In this document: positions 46,613 through 59,901 of the stretch, in pieces | Layout: every line of letters begins with the position of its first letter | Numbering within the stretch: position 1 is the first letter of the stretch | From: Antedon mediterranea | Taxonomy: Eukaryota; Echinodermata; Crinoidea; Comatulida; Antedonidae | DNA length: 64,000 bases | Direction: 5' to 3' | NCBI RefSeq assembly: GCF_964355755.1 | Contig: NC_092677.1 | Location: forward strand, 20,432,101 to 20,496,100 | Translations under genes and position numbers: made by a program | Notes under the pieces: generated by a model | What the model was told of the DNA's origin: nothing | Seen by the model: only the letters and a program-made list of their open reading frames with translations | Databases searched by the model: none

Positions 46613-48107
46613 GAGCATTTTCGAAAAAACTTGTTAACATAAAAACACCAAAGTGCTCAGAATACCTTCAAATCGTGTTTTGAGACGTTTTAGACCATTT
46701 TGTAATTTTCGAAAAAACTTGTTAACATAAAAACACCAAAGTGCTCAGAATACCTTCAAATCGCATTTTGAGACGTTTTAGACCATTTTGTGATTTTCGA
46801 AAAAACTTGTTAACATAAAAACACCAAAGTGCTCAGAAAAGCTTCAAATCGCAATTGGAGACGTTTTAAACCATTTTGTTCATTTCGATGAAACTTGGTT
46901 ACACAAAAACATCAAATTGCACAAAATGGCTTAATATGGTATGGGAAAACGTTTTAGACCATTTTGAACATTTCGAGAAAACTTTTTCACACAAAACTTC
47001 AAAGTGTACAGAATAGCTTCAAATCGCATTAGAAACCGTTTTAGACCATTTTGAGCATTTCGAAAAAAACTTTTTCACACAAAACATCAAAGTTTACAAA
47101 ATAGCTTCAAATCGCATTTGGAGACGTTTTAGACCATTTTGTGATTTTCGAAAAAACTTGTTAACATAAAAACACCAAAGTGCTCAGAATACCTTCAAAT
47201 CGCATTTTGAGACGTTTAAGACCATTTTGTGATTTTCGAAAAAACTTGTTAACATAAAAATACCAAAGTGCTCAGAATACCTTCAAATCGTGTTTTGAGA
47301 CGTTTTAGACCATTTTGTGAATTTCGAAAAAACTTGTTAACATAAAAACACCAAAGTGCTCAGAATACCTTCAAATCGCATTTGGAGACGTTTTAGACCA
47401 TTTTGTGATTTTCGAAAAAACTTGTTAACATAAAAACACCAAAGTGCTCAGAATACCTTCAAATCGCATTTGGAGACGTTTTAGACCATTTTGTGATTTT
47501 CGAAAAAACTTGTTAACATAAAAACACCAAAGTGCTCAGAAAAGCTTCAAATCGCAATTGGAGACGTTTTAAACCATTTTGTTCATTTCGATGAAACTTG
47601 GTTACACAAAAACATCAAATTGCACAAAATGGCTTAATATGGTATGGGAAAACGTTTTAGACCATTTTGAACATTTCGAGAAAACTTTTTCACACAAAAC
47701 TTCAAAGTGTACAGAATAGCTTCAAATCGCATTAGAAACCGTTTTAGACCATTTTGAGCATTTCGAAAAAAACTTTTTCACACAAAACATCAAAGTTTAC
47801 AAAATAGCTTCAAATCGCATTTGGAGACGTTTTAGACCATTTTGTGATTTTCGAAAAAACTTGTTAACATAAAAACACCAAAGTGCTCAGAATACCTTCA
47901 AATCGCATTTTGAGACGTTTTAGACCATTTTGTTATTTTCGAAAAAACTTGTTAACATAAAAATACCAAAGTGCTCAGAATACCTTCAAATCGTGTTTTG
48001 AGACGTTTTAGACCATTTTGTGATTTTCGAAAAAACTTGTTAACATAAAAACACCAAAGTGCTCAGAATACCTTCAATTCGCATTTGGAGACGTTTTAGA
48101 CCATTTT
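46613..48107 (+). repeat. c-runs with 703-bp tandem duplication
   Basis: A hybrid monomer and c forms are followed by two 703-bp-displaced copies of: c with cgcaattggag, M-like (tggtatggg), gaacatttcgagaaaac, b' with an extra A, and c copies including aaaaataccaaag. Confidence 0.82.
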
Positions 48108-48688
48108 GTGATTTTCGAAAAAACTTGTTAACATAAAAACACCAAAGTGCTCAGAAAAGCTTCAAATCGCATTTGGAGACGTTTTAAACCATTTTGTTCA
48201 TTTCGATGAAACTTGGTTACACAAAAACATCAAAGAGCACAAAAGTATTTAAAAACGTTTTAGACCATTTTGAGCATTCCGACAAAACTTTTTCACACAA
48301 AACATCAAAGTGTACAGAATAGCTTTAAATCGCATTTGGAGACGTTTTAGACCATTTTGTAGTTTTCGAAAAAACTTGTTAACATAAAAACACAAAAGAG
48401 CTTCAAATCGCATTTGGAGACGTTTTAGACCCTTTTGTGCATTTAGATGAAACTTGGTTACACAAAAACATCAAAGTGCTTAAAATCACATTAGAAACCG
48501 TTTTAGACCATTTTGAGCATTTCGTTAAAACTTTTCACACAAAAACATCAAAGTCCACAAAATAGCTTAATATCGTATTCAAAAACGTTTTAGACCATTT
48601 TGAGCATTTCGAAAAAACTTTTTCACACAAAACATCAAAGTTTACAAAATAGCTTCAAATCGCATTTGGAGACGTTTTAGACCATTTT
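48108..48688 (+). repeat. 581-bp HOR c-Q-P-T-d-a-b
   Basis: Full copy; d has catttagatgaaac and a has gtattcaaaaacg. Confidence 0.86.
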
Positions 48689-48922
48689 GTGATTTTCGAA
48701 ACAACTTGTTAACATAAAAACACCAAAGTGCTCAGAATACCTTCAAATCGTATTTTGAGACGTTTTAGACAATTTTGTGATTTTCGAAAAAACTTGTTAA
48801 CATAAAAACACCAAAGTGCTTAGAAAAGCTTGAAATCGCATTTGGAGACGTTTTAGACCATTTTGTGCATTTCGATGAAACTTGGTTACACAAAAACATC
48901 AAAGTGCTTAAAATCACATTTT

Positions 48923-49356
48923 GAGCATTTCGTTAAAACTTTTCACACAAAAACATCAAAGAGTAATAAATAGCTTAATATCGTATTTAAAAACGTTTTA
49001 GACCATTTTGAGCATTTCGACAAAATTTTTTCAAACAAAACATCAAAGTGTACAGAATAGCTTTAAATCGCATTTGGAGACGTTTTAGACCATTTTGTTC
49101 ATTTCGATGAAACAAAAACACAAAAACATCAAATTGCACAAAATGGCTTAATATGATATGGGAAAACGTTTTAGACCATTTTGAACATTTCGTTAAAAGT
49201 TTTCACACAAAAACATCAAAGTCCACAAAATAGCTTAATATCGTATTTAAAAACGTTTTAGACCATTTTGAGCATTTCGAAAAAACTTTTTCACACAAAA
49301 CATCAAAGTTTACAAAATAGCTTCAAAACGCATTTGGAGACGTTTTAGACCATTTT
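48923..49356 (+). repeat. 434-bp block x-f'-M-a'-b'
   Basis: x reads agagtaataaatagc; f' reads ttttttcaaacaaaac as at 46370; b' reads cttcaaaacgc. Confidence 0.85.
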
Positions 49357-49878
49357 GTGATTTTCGAAAAAACTTGTTAACATAAAAACACCAAAGTGCT
49401 CAGAATACCTTCAAATCGCATTTGGAGACGTTTTAGACCATTTTGTGATTTTCGAAAAAACAACATAAAAACACCAAAGTGCTCAGAATACCTTCAAATC
49501 GCATTTGGAGACGTTTTAGACCATTTTGTGATTTTGGAAAAAACTTGTTAACATAAAAACACCAAAGTGCTCAGAATACCTTCAAATCGTATTTTGAGAC
49601 GTTTTAGACAATTTTGTGATTTTCGAAAAAACTTGTTAACATAAAAACACCAAAGTGCTTAGAAAAGATTCAAATCGCATTTGGAGACGTTTTAGACCAT
49701 TTTGTGCATTTTGATGAAACTTGGTTACACAAAAACATCAAAGTGTACAGAATAGCTTCAAATCGCATTAGAAACCGTTTTAGACCATTTTGAGCATTTC
49801 GAAAAAACTTTTTCACACAAAACATCAAAGTGTACAAAATAGCTTCAAATCGCATTTGGAGACGTTTTAGACAATTTT
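49357..49878 (+). repeat. c-O-c-c-c-k-b' connector
   Basis: Same order as 9918-10439. c ends gaaaagattc, and k has gcattttgatgaaac. Confidence 0.8.
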
Positions 49879-50537
49879 GTGATTTTCGAAAAAACTTGTT
49901 TACATAAAAACACCAAAGTGCTCAGAATAGCTTCCAATCGCATTTGGAGACGTTTTAGACCCTTTTGTGCATTTCGATGAAACTTGGTTACACAAAAACA
50001 TCAAAGTGCTTAAAATCACAGTAGAAACCGTTTTAGACCATTTTGAGCATTTCGTTAAAATTTTTCACAGAAAAACATCAAAGAGCAAAAAATAGCTTAA
50101 TATCGTATTTAAAAACGTTTTAGACCATTTTGAGCATTTCGACAAAACTTTTTCACACAAAACATCAAAGTGTACAGATAAGCTTCAAATCGCATTTGGA
50201 GACGTTTTAAACCATTTTGAGCATTTCGATAAAATTTTACACACAAAAACATCAAAGTGCACAAAATAGCTTAATATGGTATTTAAAAACGTTTTAGACC
50301 ATTTTGAGCATTTCAACAAAACTTTTTCTCACAAAACATCAAAGTGTACAGAATAGCTTCAAATCGCATTTGGAGACGTTTTAGACCATTTTGTGCATTT
50401 CGATGAAACTTGGTTACACAAAAACATCAAAGTGCTTAAAATCACATTTTGAGCATTTCGTTAAAACTTTTCACACAAAAACATCAAAGTCCACAAAATA
50501 GCTTAATATCGTATTTAAAAACGTTTTAGACCATTTT
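49879..50537 (+). repeat. 746-bp HOR lacking b, second hybrid-ended copy
   Basis: c-d-e-f-g-h-i-a followed by gagcattttcgaaaaaac at 50538, exactly 4582 bp after the first such copy. f reads gtacagataagc. Confidence 0.87.
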
Positions 50538-50847
50538 GAGCATTTTCGAAAAAACTTGTTAACATAAAAACACCAAACTGCTCAGAATACCTTCAAATCG
50601 TGTTTTGAGACGTTTTAGACCATTTTGTAATTTTCGAAAAAACTTGTTAACATAAAAACACCAAAGTGCTCAGAATACCTTCACATCGCATTTTGAGACG
50701 TTTTAGACCATTTTGTGATTTTCGAAAAAACTTGTTAACATAAAAACACCAAAGTGCTTAGAAAAGCTTGAAATCGCATTTGGAGACGTTTTAGACCATT
50801 TTGTGCATTTCGATGAAACTTGGTTAAAGTGCTTAAAATCACATTTT

Positions 50848-51280
50848 GAGCATTTCGTTAAAACTTTTCACACAAAAACATCAAAGAGTAAAAAATAGCT
50901 TAATATCGTATTTAAAAACGTTTTAGACCATTTTGAGCATTTCGACAAAATTTTTTCACACAAAACATCAAAGTGTACAGAATAGCTTTAAATCGCATTT
51001 GGAGACGTTTTAGACCATTTTGTTCATTTCGATGAAACAAAAACACAAAAACATCAAATTGCACAAAATGGCTTAATATGATATGGGAAAACGTTTTAGA
51101 CCATTTTGAACATATCGTTAAAAGTTTTCACACAAAAACATCAAAGTCCACAAAATAGCTTAATATCGTATTTAAAAACGTTTTAGACCATTTTGAGCAT
51201 TTCGAAAAATTTTTTCACACAAAACATCAAAGTTTACAAAATAGCTTCAAATCGCATTTGGAGACGTTCTAGACCATTTT
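50848..51280 (+). repeat. 434-bp block, b' one base short
   Basis: a' has gaacatatcgttaaaag. b' has cgaaaaattttttcac and gttctagacc. All three recur 2811 bp downstream. Confidence 0.85.
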
Positions 51281-51802
51281 GTGATTTTCGAAAAAACTTG
51301 TTAACATAAAAACACCAAAGTACTCAGAATACCTTCAAATCGCATTTTGAGACGTTTTAGACCATTTTGTGATTTTCGAAAAAACAACATAAAAACACCA
51401 AAGTGCTCAGAATACCTTCAAATCGCATTTGGAGACGTTTTAGACCATTTTGTGATTTTCGAAAAAACTTGTTAACATAAAAACACCAAAGTGCTCAGAA
51501 TACCTTCAAATCATATTTTGAGACGTTTTAGACAATTTTGTGATTTTCGAAAAAACTTGTTAACATAAAAACACCAAAGTGCTTAGAAAAGCTTCAAATC
51601 GCATTTGGAGACGTTTTAGACCATTTTGTGCATTTCGATGAAACTTGGTTACACAAAAACATCAAAGTGTACAGAATAGCTTCAAATCGCATTAGAAACC
51701 GTTTTAGACCATTTTAAGCATTTCGAAAAAACTTTTTCACACAAAACATCAAAGTGTACAAAATAGCTTCAAATCGCATTTGGAGACGTTTTAGACAATT
51801 TT

Positions 51803-52383
51803 GTGATTTTCGAAAAAACTTGTTTACATAAAAACACCAAAGTGCTTAGAAAAGCTTCAAATCGCAGTTGGAGACGTTTTAAACCATTTTGTTCATTTCG
51901 ATGAAACTTGGTTACACAAAAACATCAAAGAGCACAAAAGTATTTAAAAACGTTTTAGACCATTTTGAGCATTCCGACAAAACTTTTTCACACAAAACAT
52001 CAAAGTGTACAGAATAGCTTTAAATCGCATTTGGAGACGTTTTAGACCATTTTGTAGTTTTCGAAAAAACTTGTTAACATAAAAACACAAAAGAGCTTCA
52101 AATCGCATTTGGAGACGTTTTAGACCCTTTTGTGCATTTCGATGAAACTTGGTTACACAAAAACATCAAAGTGCTTAAAATCACATTAGAAACCGTTTTA
52201 GACCATTTTGAGCATTTCGTTAAAACTTTTCACACAAAAACATCAAAGTCCACAAAATAGCTTAATATCGTATTCAAAAACGTTTTAGACCATTTTGAGC
52301 ATTTCGAAAAAACTTTTTCACACAAAACATCAAAGTTTACAAAATAGCTTCAAATCGCATTTGGAGACGTTTTAGACCATTTT
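51803..52383 (+). repeat. 581-bp HOR, first copy in 927-bp duplication
   Basis: c ends cgcagttggag; a has gtattcaaaaacg. It is preceded by a b' whose start reads aagcatttcg. Confidence 0.86.
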
Positions 52384-52729
52384 GTGATTTTCGAAAAAAC
52401 AACATAAAAACACCAAAGTGCTCAGAATACCTTCAAATCGCATTTGGAGACGTTTTAGACCATTTTGTGATTTTGGAAAAAACTTGTTAACATAAAAACA
52501 CCAAAGTGCTCAGAATACCTTCAAATCGTATTTTGAGACGTTTTAGACAATTTTGTGATTTTCGAAAAAACTTGTTAACATAAAAACACCAAAGTGTACA
52601 GAATAGCTTCAAATCGCATTAGAAACCGTTTTAGACCATTTTAAGCATTTCGAAAAAACTTTTTCACACAAAACATCAAAGTGTACAAAATAGCTTCAAA
52701 TCGCATTTGGAGACGTTTTAGACAATTTT

Positions 52730-53310
52730 GTGATTTTCGAAAAAACTTGTTTACATAAAAACACCAAAGTGCTTAGAAAAGCTTCAAATCGCATTTGGAG
52801 ACGTTTTAAACCATTTTGTTCATTTCGATGAAACTTGGTTACACAAAAACATCAAAGAGCACAAAAGTATTTAAAAACGTTTTAGACCATTTTGAGCATT
52901 CCGACAAAACTTTTTCACACAAAACATCAAAGTGTACAGAATAGCTTTAAATCGCATTTGGAGACGTTTTAGACCATTTTGTAGTTTTCGAAAAAACTTG
53001 TTAACATAAAAACACAAAAGAGCTTCAAATCGCATTTGGAGACGTTTTAGACCCTTTTGTGCATTTCGATGAAACTTGGTTACACAAAAACATCAAAGTG
53101 CTTAAAATCACATTAGAAACCGTTTTAGACCATTTTGAGCATTTCGTTAAAACTTTTCACACAAAAACATCAAAGTCCACAAAATAGCTTAATATCGTAT
53201 TCAAAAACGTTTTAGACCATTTTGAGCATTTCGAAAAAACTTTTTCACACAAAACATCAAAGTTTACAAAATAGCTTCAAATCGCATTTGGAGACGTTTT
53301 AGACCATTTT
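52730..53310 (+). repeat. 581-bp HOR, second copy in 927-bp duplication
   Basis: Displaced 927 bp from the previous copy; the aagcatttcg marker precedes it as well. Confidence 0.86.
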
Positions 53311-54613
53311 GTGATTTTCGAAAAAACTTGTTAACATAAAAACACCAAAGTGCTCAGAATACCTTCAAATCGCATTTTGAGACGTTTTAGACCATTTTGT
53401 GATTTTCGAAAAAACAACATAAAAACACCAAAGTGCTCAGAATACCTTCAAATCGCATTTGGAGACGTTTTAGACCATTTTGTGATTTTGGAAAAAACTT
53501 GTTAACATAAAAACACCAAAGTGCTCAGAATACCTTCAAATCGTATTTTGAGACGTTTTAGACAATTTTGTGATTTTCGAAAAAACTTGTTAACATAAAA
53601 ACACCAAAGTGCTTAGAAAAGCTTCAAATCGCATTTGGAGACGTTTTAGACCATTTTGTGCATTTCGATGAAACTTGGTTACACAAAAACATCAAAGTGT
53701 ACAGAATAGCTTCAAATCGCATTAGAAACCGTTTTAGACCATTTTGAGCATTTCGAAAAAACTTTTTCACACAAAACATCAAAGTGTACAAAATAGCTTT
53801 AAATCGCATTTGGAGACGTTTTAGACCATTTTGTTCATTTCGATGAAACAAAAACACAAAAACATCAAATTGCACAAAATGGCTTAATATGATATGGGAA
53901 AACGTTTTAGACCATTTTGAACATATCGTTAAAAGTTTTCACACAAAAACATCAAAGTCCACAAAATAGCTTAATATCGTATTTAAAAACGTTTTAGACC
54001 ATTTTGAGCATTTCGAAAAATTTTTTCACACAAAACATCAAAGTTTACAAAATAGCTTCAAATCGCATTTGGAGACGTTCTAGACCATTTTGTGATTTTC
54101 GAAAAAACTTGTTAACATAAAAACACCAAAGTACTCAGAATACCTTCAAATCGCATTTTGAGACGTTTTAGACCATTTTGTGATTTTCGAAAAAACAACA
54201 TAAAAACACCAAAGTGCTCAGAATACCTTCAAATCGCATTTGGAGACGTTTTAGACCATTTTGTGATTTTCGAAAAAACTTGTTAACATAAAAACACCAA
54301 AGTGCTCAGAATACCTTCAAATCGTATTTTGAGACGTTTTAGACAATTTTGTGATTTTCGAAAAAACTTGTTAACATAAAAACACCAAAGTGCTTAGAAA
54401 AGCTTCAAATCGCATTTGGAGACGTTTTAGACCATTTTGTGCATTTCGATGAAACTTGGTTACACAAAAACATCAAAGTGTACAGAATAGCTTCAAATCG
54501 CATTAGAAACCGTTTTAGACCATTTTAAGCATTTCGAAAAAACTTTTTCACACAAAACATCAAAGTGTACAAAATAGCTTCAAATCGCATTTGGAGACGT
54601 TTTAGACAATTTT

Positions 54614-55194
54614 GTGATTTTCGAAAAAACTTGTTTACATAAAAACACCAAAGTGCTTAGAAAAGCTTCAAATCGCATTTGGAGACGTTTTAAACCATTT
54701 TGTTCATTTCGATGAAACTTGGTTACACAAAAACATCAAAGAGCACAAAAGTATTTAAAAACGTTTTAGACCATTTTGAGCATTCCGACAAAACTTTTTC
54801 ACACAAAACATCAAAGTGTACAGAATAGCTTTAAATCGCATTTGGAGACGTTTTAGACCATTTTGTAGTTTTCGAAAAAACTTGTTAACATAAAAACACA
54901 AAAGAGCTTCAAATCGCATTTGGAGACGTTTTAGACCCTTTTGTGCATTTCGATGAAACTTGGTTACACAAAAACATCAAAGTGCTTAAAATCACATTAG
55001 AAACCGTTTTAGACCATTTTGAGCATTTCGTTAAAACTTTTCACACAAAAACATCAAAGTCCACAAAATAGCTTAATATCGTATTCAAAAACGTTTTAGA
55101 CCATTTTGAGCATTTCGAAAAAACTTTTTCACACAAAACATCAAAGTTTACAAAATAGCTTCAAATCGCATTTGGAGACGTTTTAGACCATTTT
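54614..55194 (+). repeat. 581-bp HOR, 2811-bp partner of 51803
   Basis: Same order and flanks as its partner, but c has cgcatttggag. The following O reads cgaaaaaaccacat. Confidence 0.86.
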
Positions 55195-55540
55195 GTGATT
55201 TTCGAAAAAACCACATAAAAACACCAAAGTGCTCAGAATACCTTCAAATCGCATTTGGAGACGTTTTAGACCATTTTGTGATTTTGGAAAAAACTTGTTA
55301 ACATAAAAACACCAAAGTGCTCAGAATACCTTCAAATCGTATTTTGAGACGTTTTAGACAATTTTGTGATTTTCGAAAAAACTTGTTAACATAAAAACAC
55401 CAAAGTGTACAGAATAGCTTCAAATCGCATTAGAAACCGTTTTAGACCATTTTAAGCATTTCGAAAAAACTTTTTCACACAAAACATCAAAGTGTACAAA
55501 ATAGCTTCAAATCGCATTTGGAGACGTTTTAGACAATTTT

Positions 55541-56121
55541 GTGATTTTCGAAAAAACTTGTTTACATAAAAACACCAAAGTGCTTAGAAAAGCTTCAAAT
55601 CGCATTTGGAGACGTTTTAAACCATTTTGTTCATTTCGATGAAACTTGGTTACACAAAAACATCAAAGAGCACAAAAGTATTTAAAAACGTTTTAGACCA
55701 TTTTGAGCATTCCGACAAAACTTTTTCACACAAAACATCAAAGTGTACAGAATAGCTTTAAATCGCATTTGGAGACGTTTTAGACCATTTTGTAGTTTTC
55801 GAAAAAACTTGTTAACATAAAAACACAAAAGAGCTTCAAATCGCATTTGGAGACGTTTTAGACCCTTTTGTGCATTTCGATGAAACTTGGTTACACAAAA
55901 ACATCAAAGTGCTTAAAATCACATTAGAAACCGTTTTAGACCATTTTGAGCATTTCGTTAAAACTTTTCACACAAAAACATCAAAGTCCACAAAATAGCT
56001 TAATATCGTATTCAAAAACGTTTTAGACCATTTTGAGCATTTCGAAAAAACTTTTTCACACAAAACATCAAAGTTTACAAAATAGCTTCAAATCGCATTT
56101 GGAGACGTTTTAGACCATTTT
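55541..56121 (+). repeat. 581-bp HOR, 2811-bp partner of 52730
   Basis: Fourth copy in the nested duplication. It is followed by c forms leading to the 4360-bp repeat. Confidence 0.86.
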
Positions 56122-56297
56122 GTGATTTTCGAAAAAACTTGTTAACATAAAAACACCAAAGTGCTCAGAATACCTTCAAATCGCATTTGGAGACGTTTTA
56201 GACCATTTTGTGATTTTGGAAAAAACTTGTTAACATAAAAACACCAAAGTGCTCAGAATACCTTCAAATCGTATTTTGAGACGTTTTAGACAATTTT

Positions 56298-56869
56298 GTG
56301 ATTTTCGAAAAAACTTGTTAACATAAAAACACCAAAGTGCTAAGAATAGCTTCCAATCGCATTTGGAGACGTTTTAGACCCTTTTGTGAATTTCGATGAA
56401 ACTTGGTTACACAAAAACATCAAAGTGCTTAAAATCACATTAGAAACCGTTTTAGACCATTTTGAGCATTTCGTTAAAATTTTTCACAGAAAAACATCAA
56501 AGAGCAAAAAATAGCTTAATATCGTATTTAAAAACGTTTTAGACCATTTTGAGCATTTCGACAAAACTTTTTCACACAAAACATCAAAGTGTACAGAATA
56601 GCTTAATATCGCATTTGGAGACGTTTTAACCCATTTTGAGCATTTCGATAAAATTTTACACACAAAAACATCAAAGTGCACAAAATAGCTTAATATGGTA
56701 TTTAAAAACGTTTTAGAACATTTTGAGCATTTCAACAAAACTTTTTCTCACAAAACATCAAAGTGTACAGAATAGCTTCAAATCGCATTTGGAGACGTTT
56801 TAGACCATTTTGTGCATTTCGATGAAACTTGGTTACACAAAAACATCAAAGTGCTTAAAATCACATTTT
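56298..56869 (+). repeat. Truncated 746-bp HOR (c to i), chimeric f
   Basis: It starts the first 4360-bp repeat; d starts gtgaatttcg; f has cttaatatcgc. Confidence 0.86.
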
Positions 56870-57303
56870 GAGCATTTCGTTAAAACTTTTCACACAAAAA
56901 CATCAAAGAGTAAAAAATAGCTTAATATCGTATTTAAAAACGTTTTAGACCATTTTGAGCATTTCGACAAAATTTTTTCACACAAAACATCAAAGTGTAC
57001 AGAATAGCTTTAAATCGCATTTGGAGACGTTTTAGACCATTTTGTTAATTTCGATGAAACAAAAACACAAAAACATCAAATTGCACAAAATGGCTTAATA
57101 TGATATGGGAAAACGTTTTAGACCATTTTGAACATTTCGTTAAAAGTTTTCACACAAAAACATCAAAGTCCACAAAATAGCTTAATATCGTATTTAAAAA
57201 CGTTTTAGACCATTTTGAGCATTTCGAAAAAACTTTTTCACACAAAACATCAAAGTTTACAAAATAGCTTCAAATCGCATTTGGAGACGTTTTAGACCAT
57301 TTT
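56870..57303 (+). repeat. 434-bp block x-f'-M-a'-b'
   Basis: gttaatttcg form of M, as in the related block at 35276-35709. Confidence 0.85.
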
Positions 57304-57742
57304 GTGATTTTCGAAAAAACTTGTTAACATAAAAACACCAAAGTGCTCAGAATACCTTCAAATCGCATTTTGAGACGTTTTAGACCATTTTGTGATTTTC
57401 GAAAAAACTTGTTAACATAAAAACACCAAAGTGCTCAGAATACCTTCAAATCGTGTTTTGAGACGTTTTAGACCATTTTGTGATTTTCGAAAAAACTTGT
57501 TAACATAAAAACACCAAAGTGCTCAGAATACCTTCAAATCGCATTTTGAGACGTTTATACCATTTTGTGATTTTCGAAAAAACTTGTTAACATAAAAACA
57601 CCAAAGTGCTCAGAATACCTTCAAATCGTGTTTTGAGACGTTTTAGACCATTTTGTGATTTTCGAAAAAACTTGTTAACATAAAAACACCAAAGTGCTTA
57701 GAAAAGCTTCAAATCGCATTTGGAGACGTTTTAGACCATTTT
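57304..57742 (+). repeat. Run of five c monomers with private gtttatacc
   Basis: 439 bp. The fourth copy has acgtttatacc, a 1-bp deletion plus substitution, shared only with 61911-61921. Confidence 0.86.
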
Positions 57743-57917
57743 GTTCATTTCGATGAAACTTGGTTACACAAAAACATCAAAGAGCACAAAAGATCTTAAT
57801 ATCGTATTTAAAAACGTTTTAGACCATTTTGAGCATTTCGAAAAAACTTTTTCACACAAAACATCAAAGTGTACAAAATAGCTTCAAATCGCATTTTGAG
57901 ACGTTTTAGACAATTTT

Positions 57918-58749
57918 GTGATTTTCGAAAAAACTTGTTTACATAAAAACAACAAAGTGCTTAGAAAAGCTTCAAATCGCATTTGGAGACGTTTTAAACC
58001 ATTTTGTTCATTTCGATGAAACTTGGTTACACAAAAACATCAAAAAGCACAAAAGTATTTAAAAACGTTTTAGACCATTTTGAGCATTCCGTCAAAACTT
58101 TTTCACACAAAACATCAAAGTGTACAGAATAGCTTTAAATCGCATTTGGAGACGTTTTAGACCATTTTGTAGTTTTCGAAAAAACTTGTTAACATAAAAA
58201 CACAAAAGAGCTTCAAATCGCATTTGGAGACGTTTTAGACCCTTTTGTGCATTTCGATGAAACTTGGTTACACAAAAACATCAAAGTGCTTAAAATCACA
58301 TTAGAAACCGTTTTAGACCATTTTGAGCATTTCGTTAAAACTTTTCACACAAAAACATCAAAGTCCACAAAATAGCTTAATATCGTATTTAAAAACGTTT
58401 TAGACCATTTTGAGCATTTCGAAAAAACTTTTTCACACAAAACATCAAAGTTTACAAAATAGCTTCAAATCGCATTTGGAGACGTTTTAGACCATTTTGT
58501 GATTTTCGAAAAAACTTGTTAACATAAAAACACCAAAGTGCTCAGAAAAGCTTCAAATCGCATTTGGAGACGTTTTAAACCATTTTGTTCATTTCGATGA
58601 AACTTGGTTACACAAAAACATCAAAGAGCACAAAAGTATTTAAAAACGTTTTAGACCATTTTGAGCATTCCGACAAAACTTTTTCACACAAAACATCAAA
58701 GTGTACAGAATAGCTTTAAATCGCATTTGGAGACGTTTTAACCCATTTT
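57918..58749 (+). repeat. 581-bp HOR plus c-Q-(P/f) truncated copy
   Basis: First c has the private aaaaacaacaaag; Q has atcaaaaagcac. The P/f chimera ends at 58749. Confidence 0.87.
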
Positions 58750-59155
58750 GAGCATTTCGATAAAATTTTACACACAAAAACATCAAAGTGCACAAAATAG
58801 CTTAATATGGTATTTAAAAACGTTTTAGACCATTTTGAGCATTTCAACAAAACTTTTTCTCACAAAACATCAAAGTGTACAGAATAGCTTCAAATCGCAT
58901 TTGGAGACGTTTTAGACCATTTTGTGCATTTCGATGAAACTTGGTTACACAAAAACATCAAAGTGCTTAAAATCACATTTTGAGCATTTCGTTAAAACTT
59001 TTCACACAAAAACATCAAAGTCCACAAAATAGCTTAATATCGTATTTAAAAACGTTTTAGACCATTTTGAGCATTTCGAAAAAACTTTTCCACACAAAAC
59101 ATCAAAGTTTACAAAATACCTTCAAATCGCATTTGGAGACGTTTTAGACCATTTT
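58750..59155 (+). repeat. g-h-i-a-b, right part of a 746-bp HOR
   Basis: b has acaaaatacc in place of acaaaatagc. It is immediately followed by a complete 746-bp unit. Confidence 0.85.
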
Positions 59156-59901
59156 GTGATTTTCGAAAAAACTTGTTAACATAAAAACACCAAAGTGCTC
59201 AGAATACCTTCAAATCGCATTTGGAGACGTTTTAGACCCTTTTGTGCATTTCGATGAAACTTGGTTACACAAAAACATCAAAGTGCTTAAAATCACATTA
59301 GAAACCGTTTTAGACCATTTTGAGCATTTCGTTAAAATTTTTCACAGAAAAACATCAAAGAGCAAAAAATATCTTAATATCGTATTTAAAAACGTTTTAG
59401 ACCATTTTGAGCATTTCGACAAAACTTTTTCACACAAAACATCAAAGTGTACAAAATAGCTTCAAATCGCATTTGGAGACGTTTTAACCCATTTTGAGCA
59501 TTTCGATAAAATTTTACACACAAAAACATCAAAGTGCACAAAATAGCTTAATATGGTATTTAAAAACGTTTTAGACCATTTTGAGCATTTCAACAAAACT
59601 TTTTCTCACAAAACATCAAAGTGTACAGAATAGCTTCAAATCGCATTTGGAGACGTTTTAGACCATTTTGTGCATTTCGATGAAACTTGGTTACACAAAA
59701 ACATCAAAGTGCTTAAAATCACATTTTGAGCATTTCGTTAAAACTTTTCACACAAAAACATCAAAGTCCACAAAATAGCTTAATATCGTATTTAAAAACG
59801 TTTTAGACCATTTTGAGCATTTCGAAAAAACTTTTCCACACAAAACATCAAAGTTTACAAAATAGCTTCAAATCGCATTTGGAGACGTTTTAGACCATTT
59901 T
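59156..59901 (+). repeat. 746-bp HOR absent from the next 4360-bp copy
   Basis: Complete copy with the atcttaatatc form of e. In the next block the corresponding position goes directly to c with ttgataacat, so this unit is an insertion or deletion between the two copies. Confidence 0.88.
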
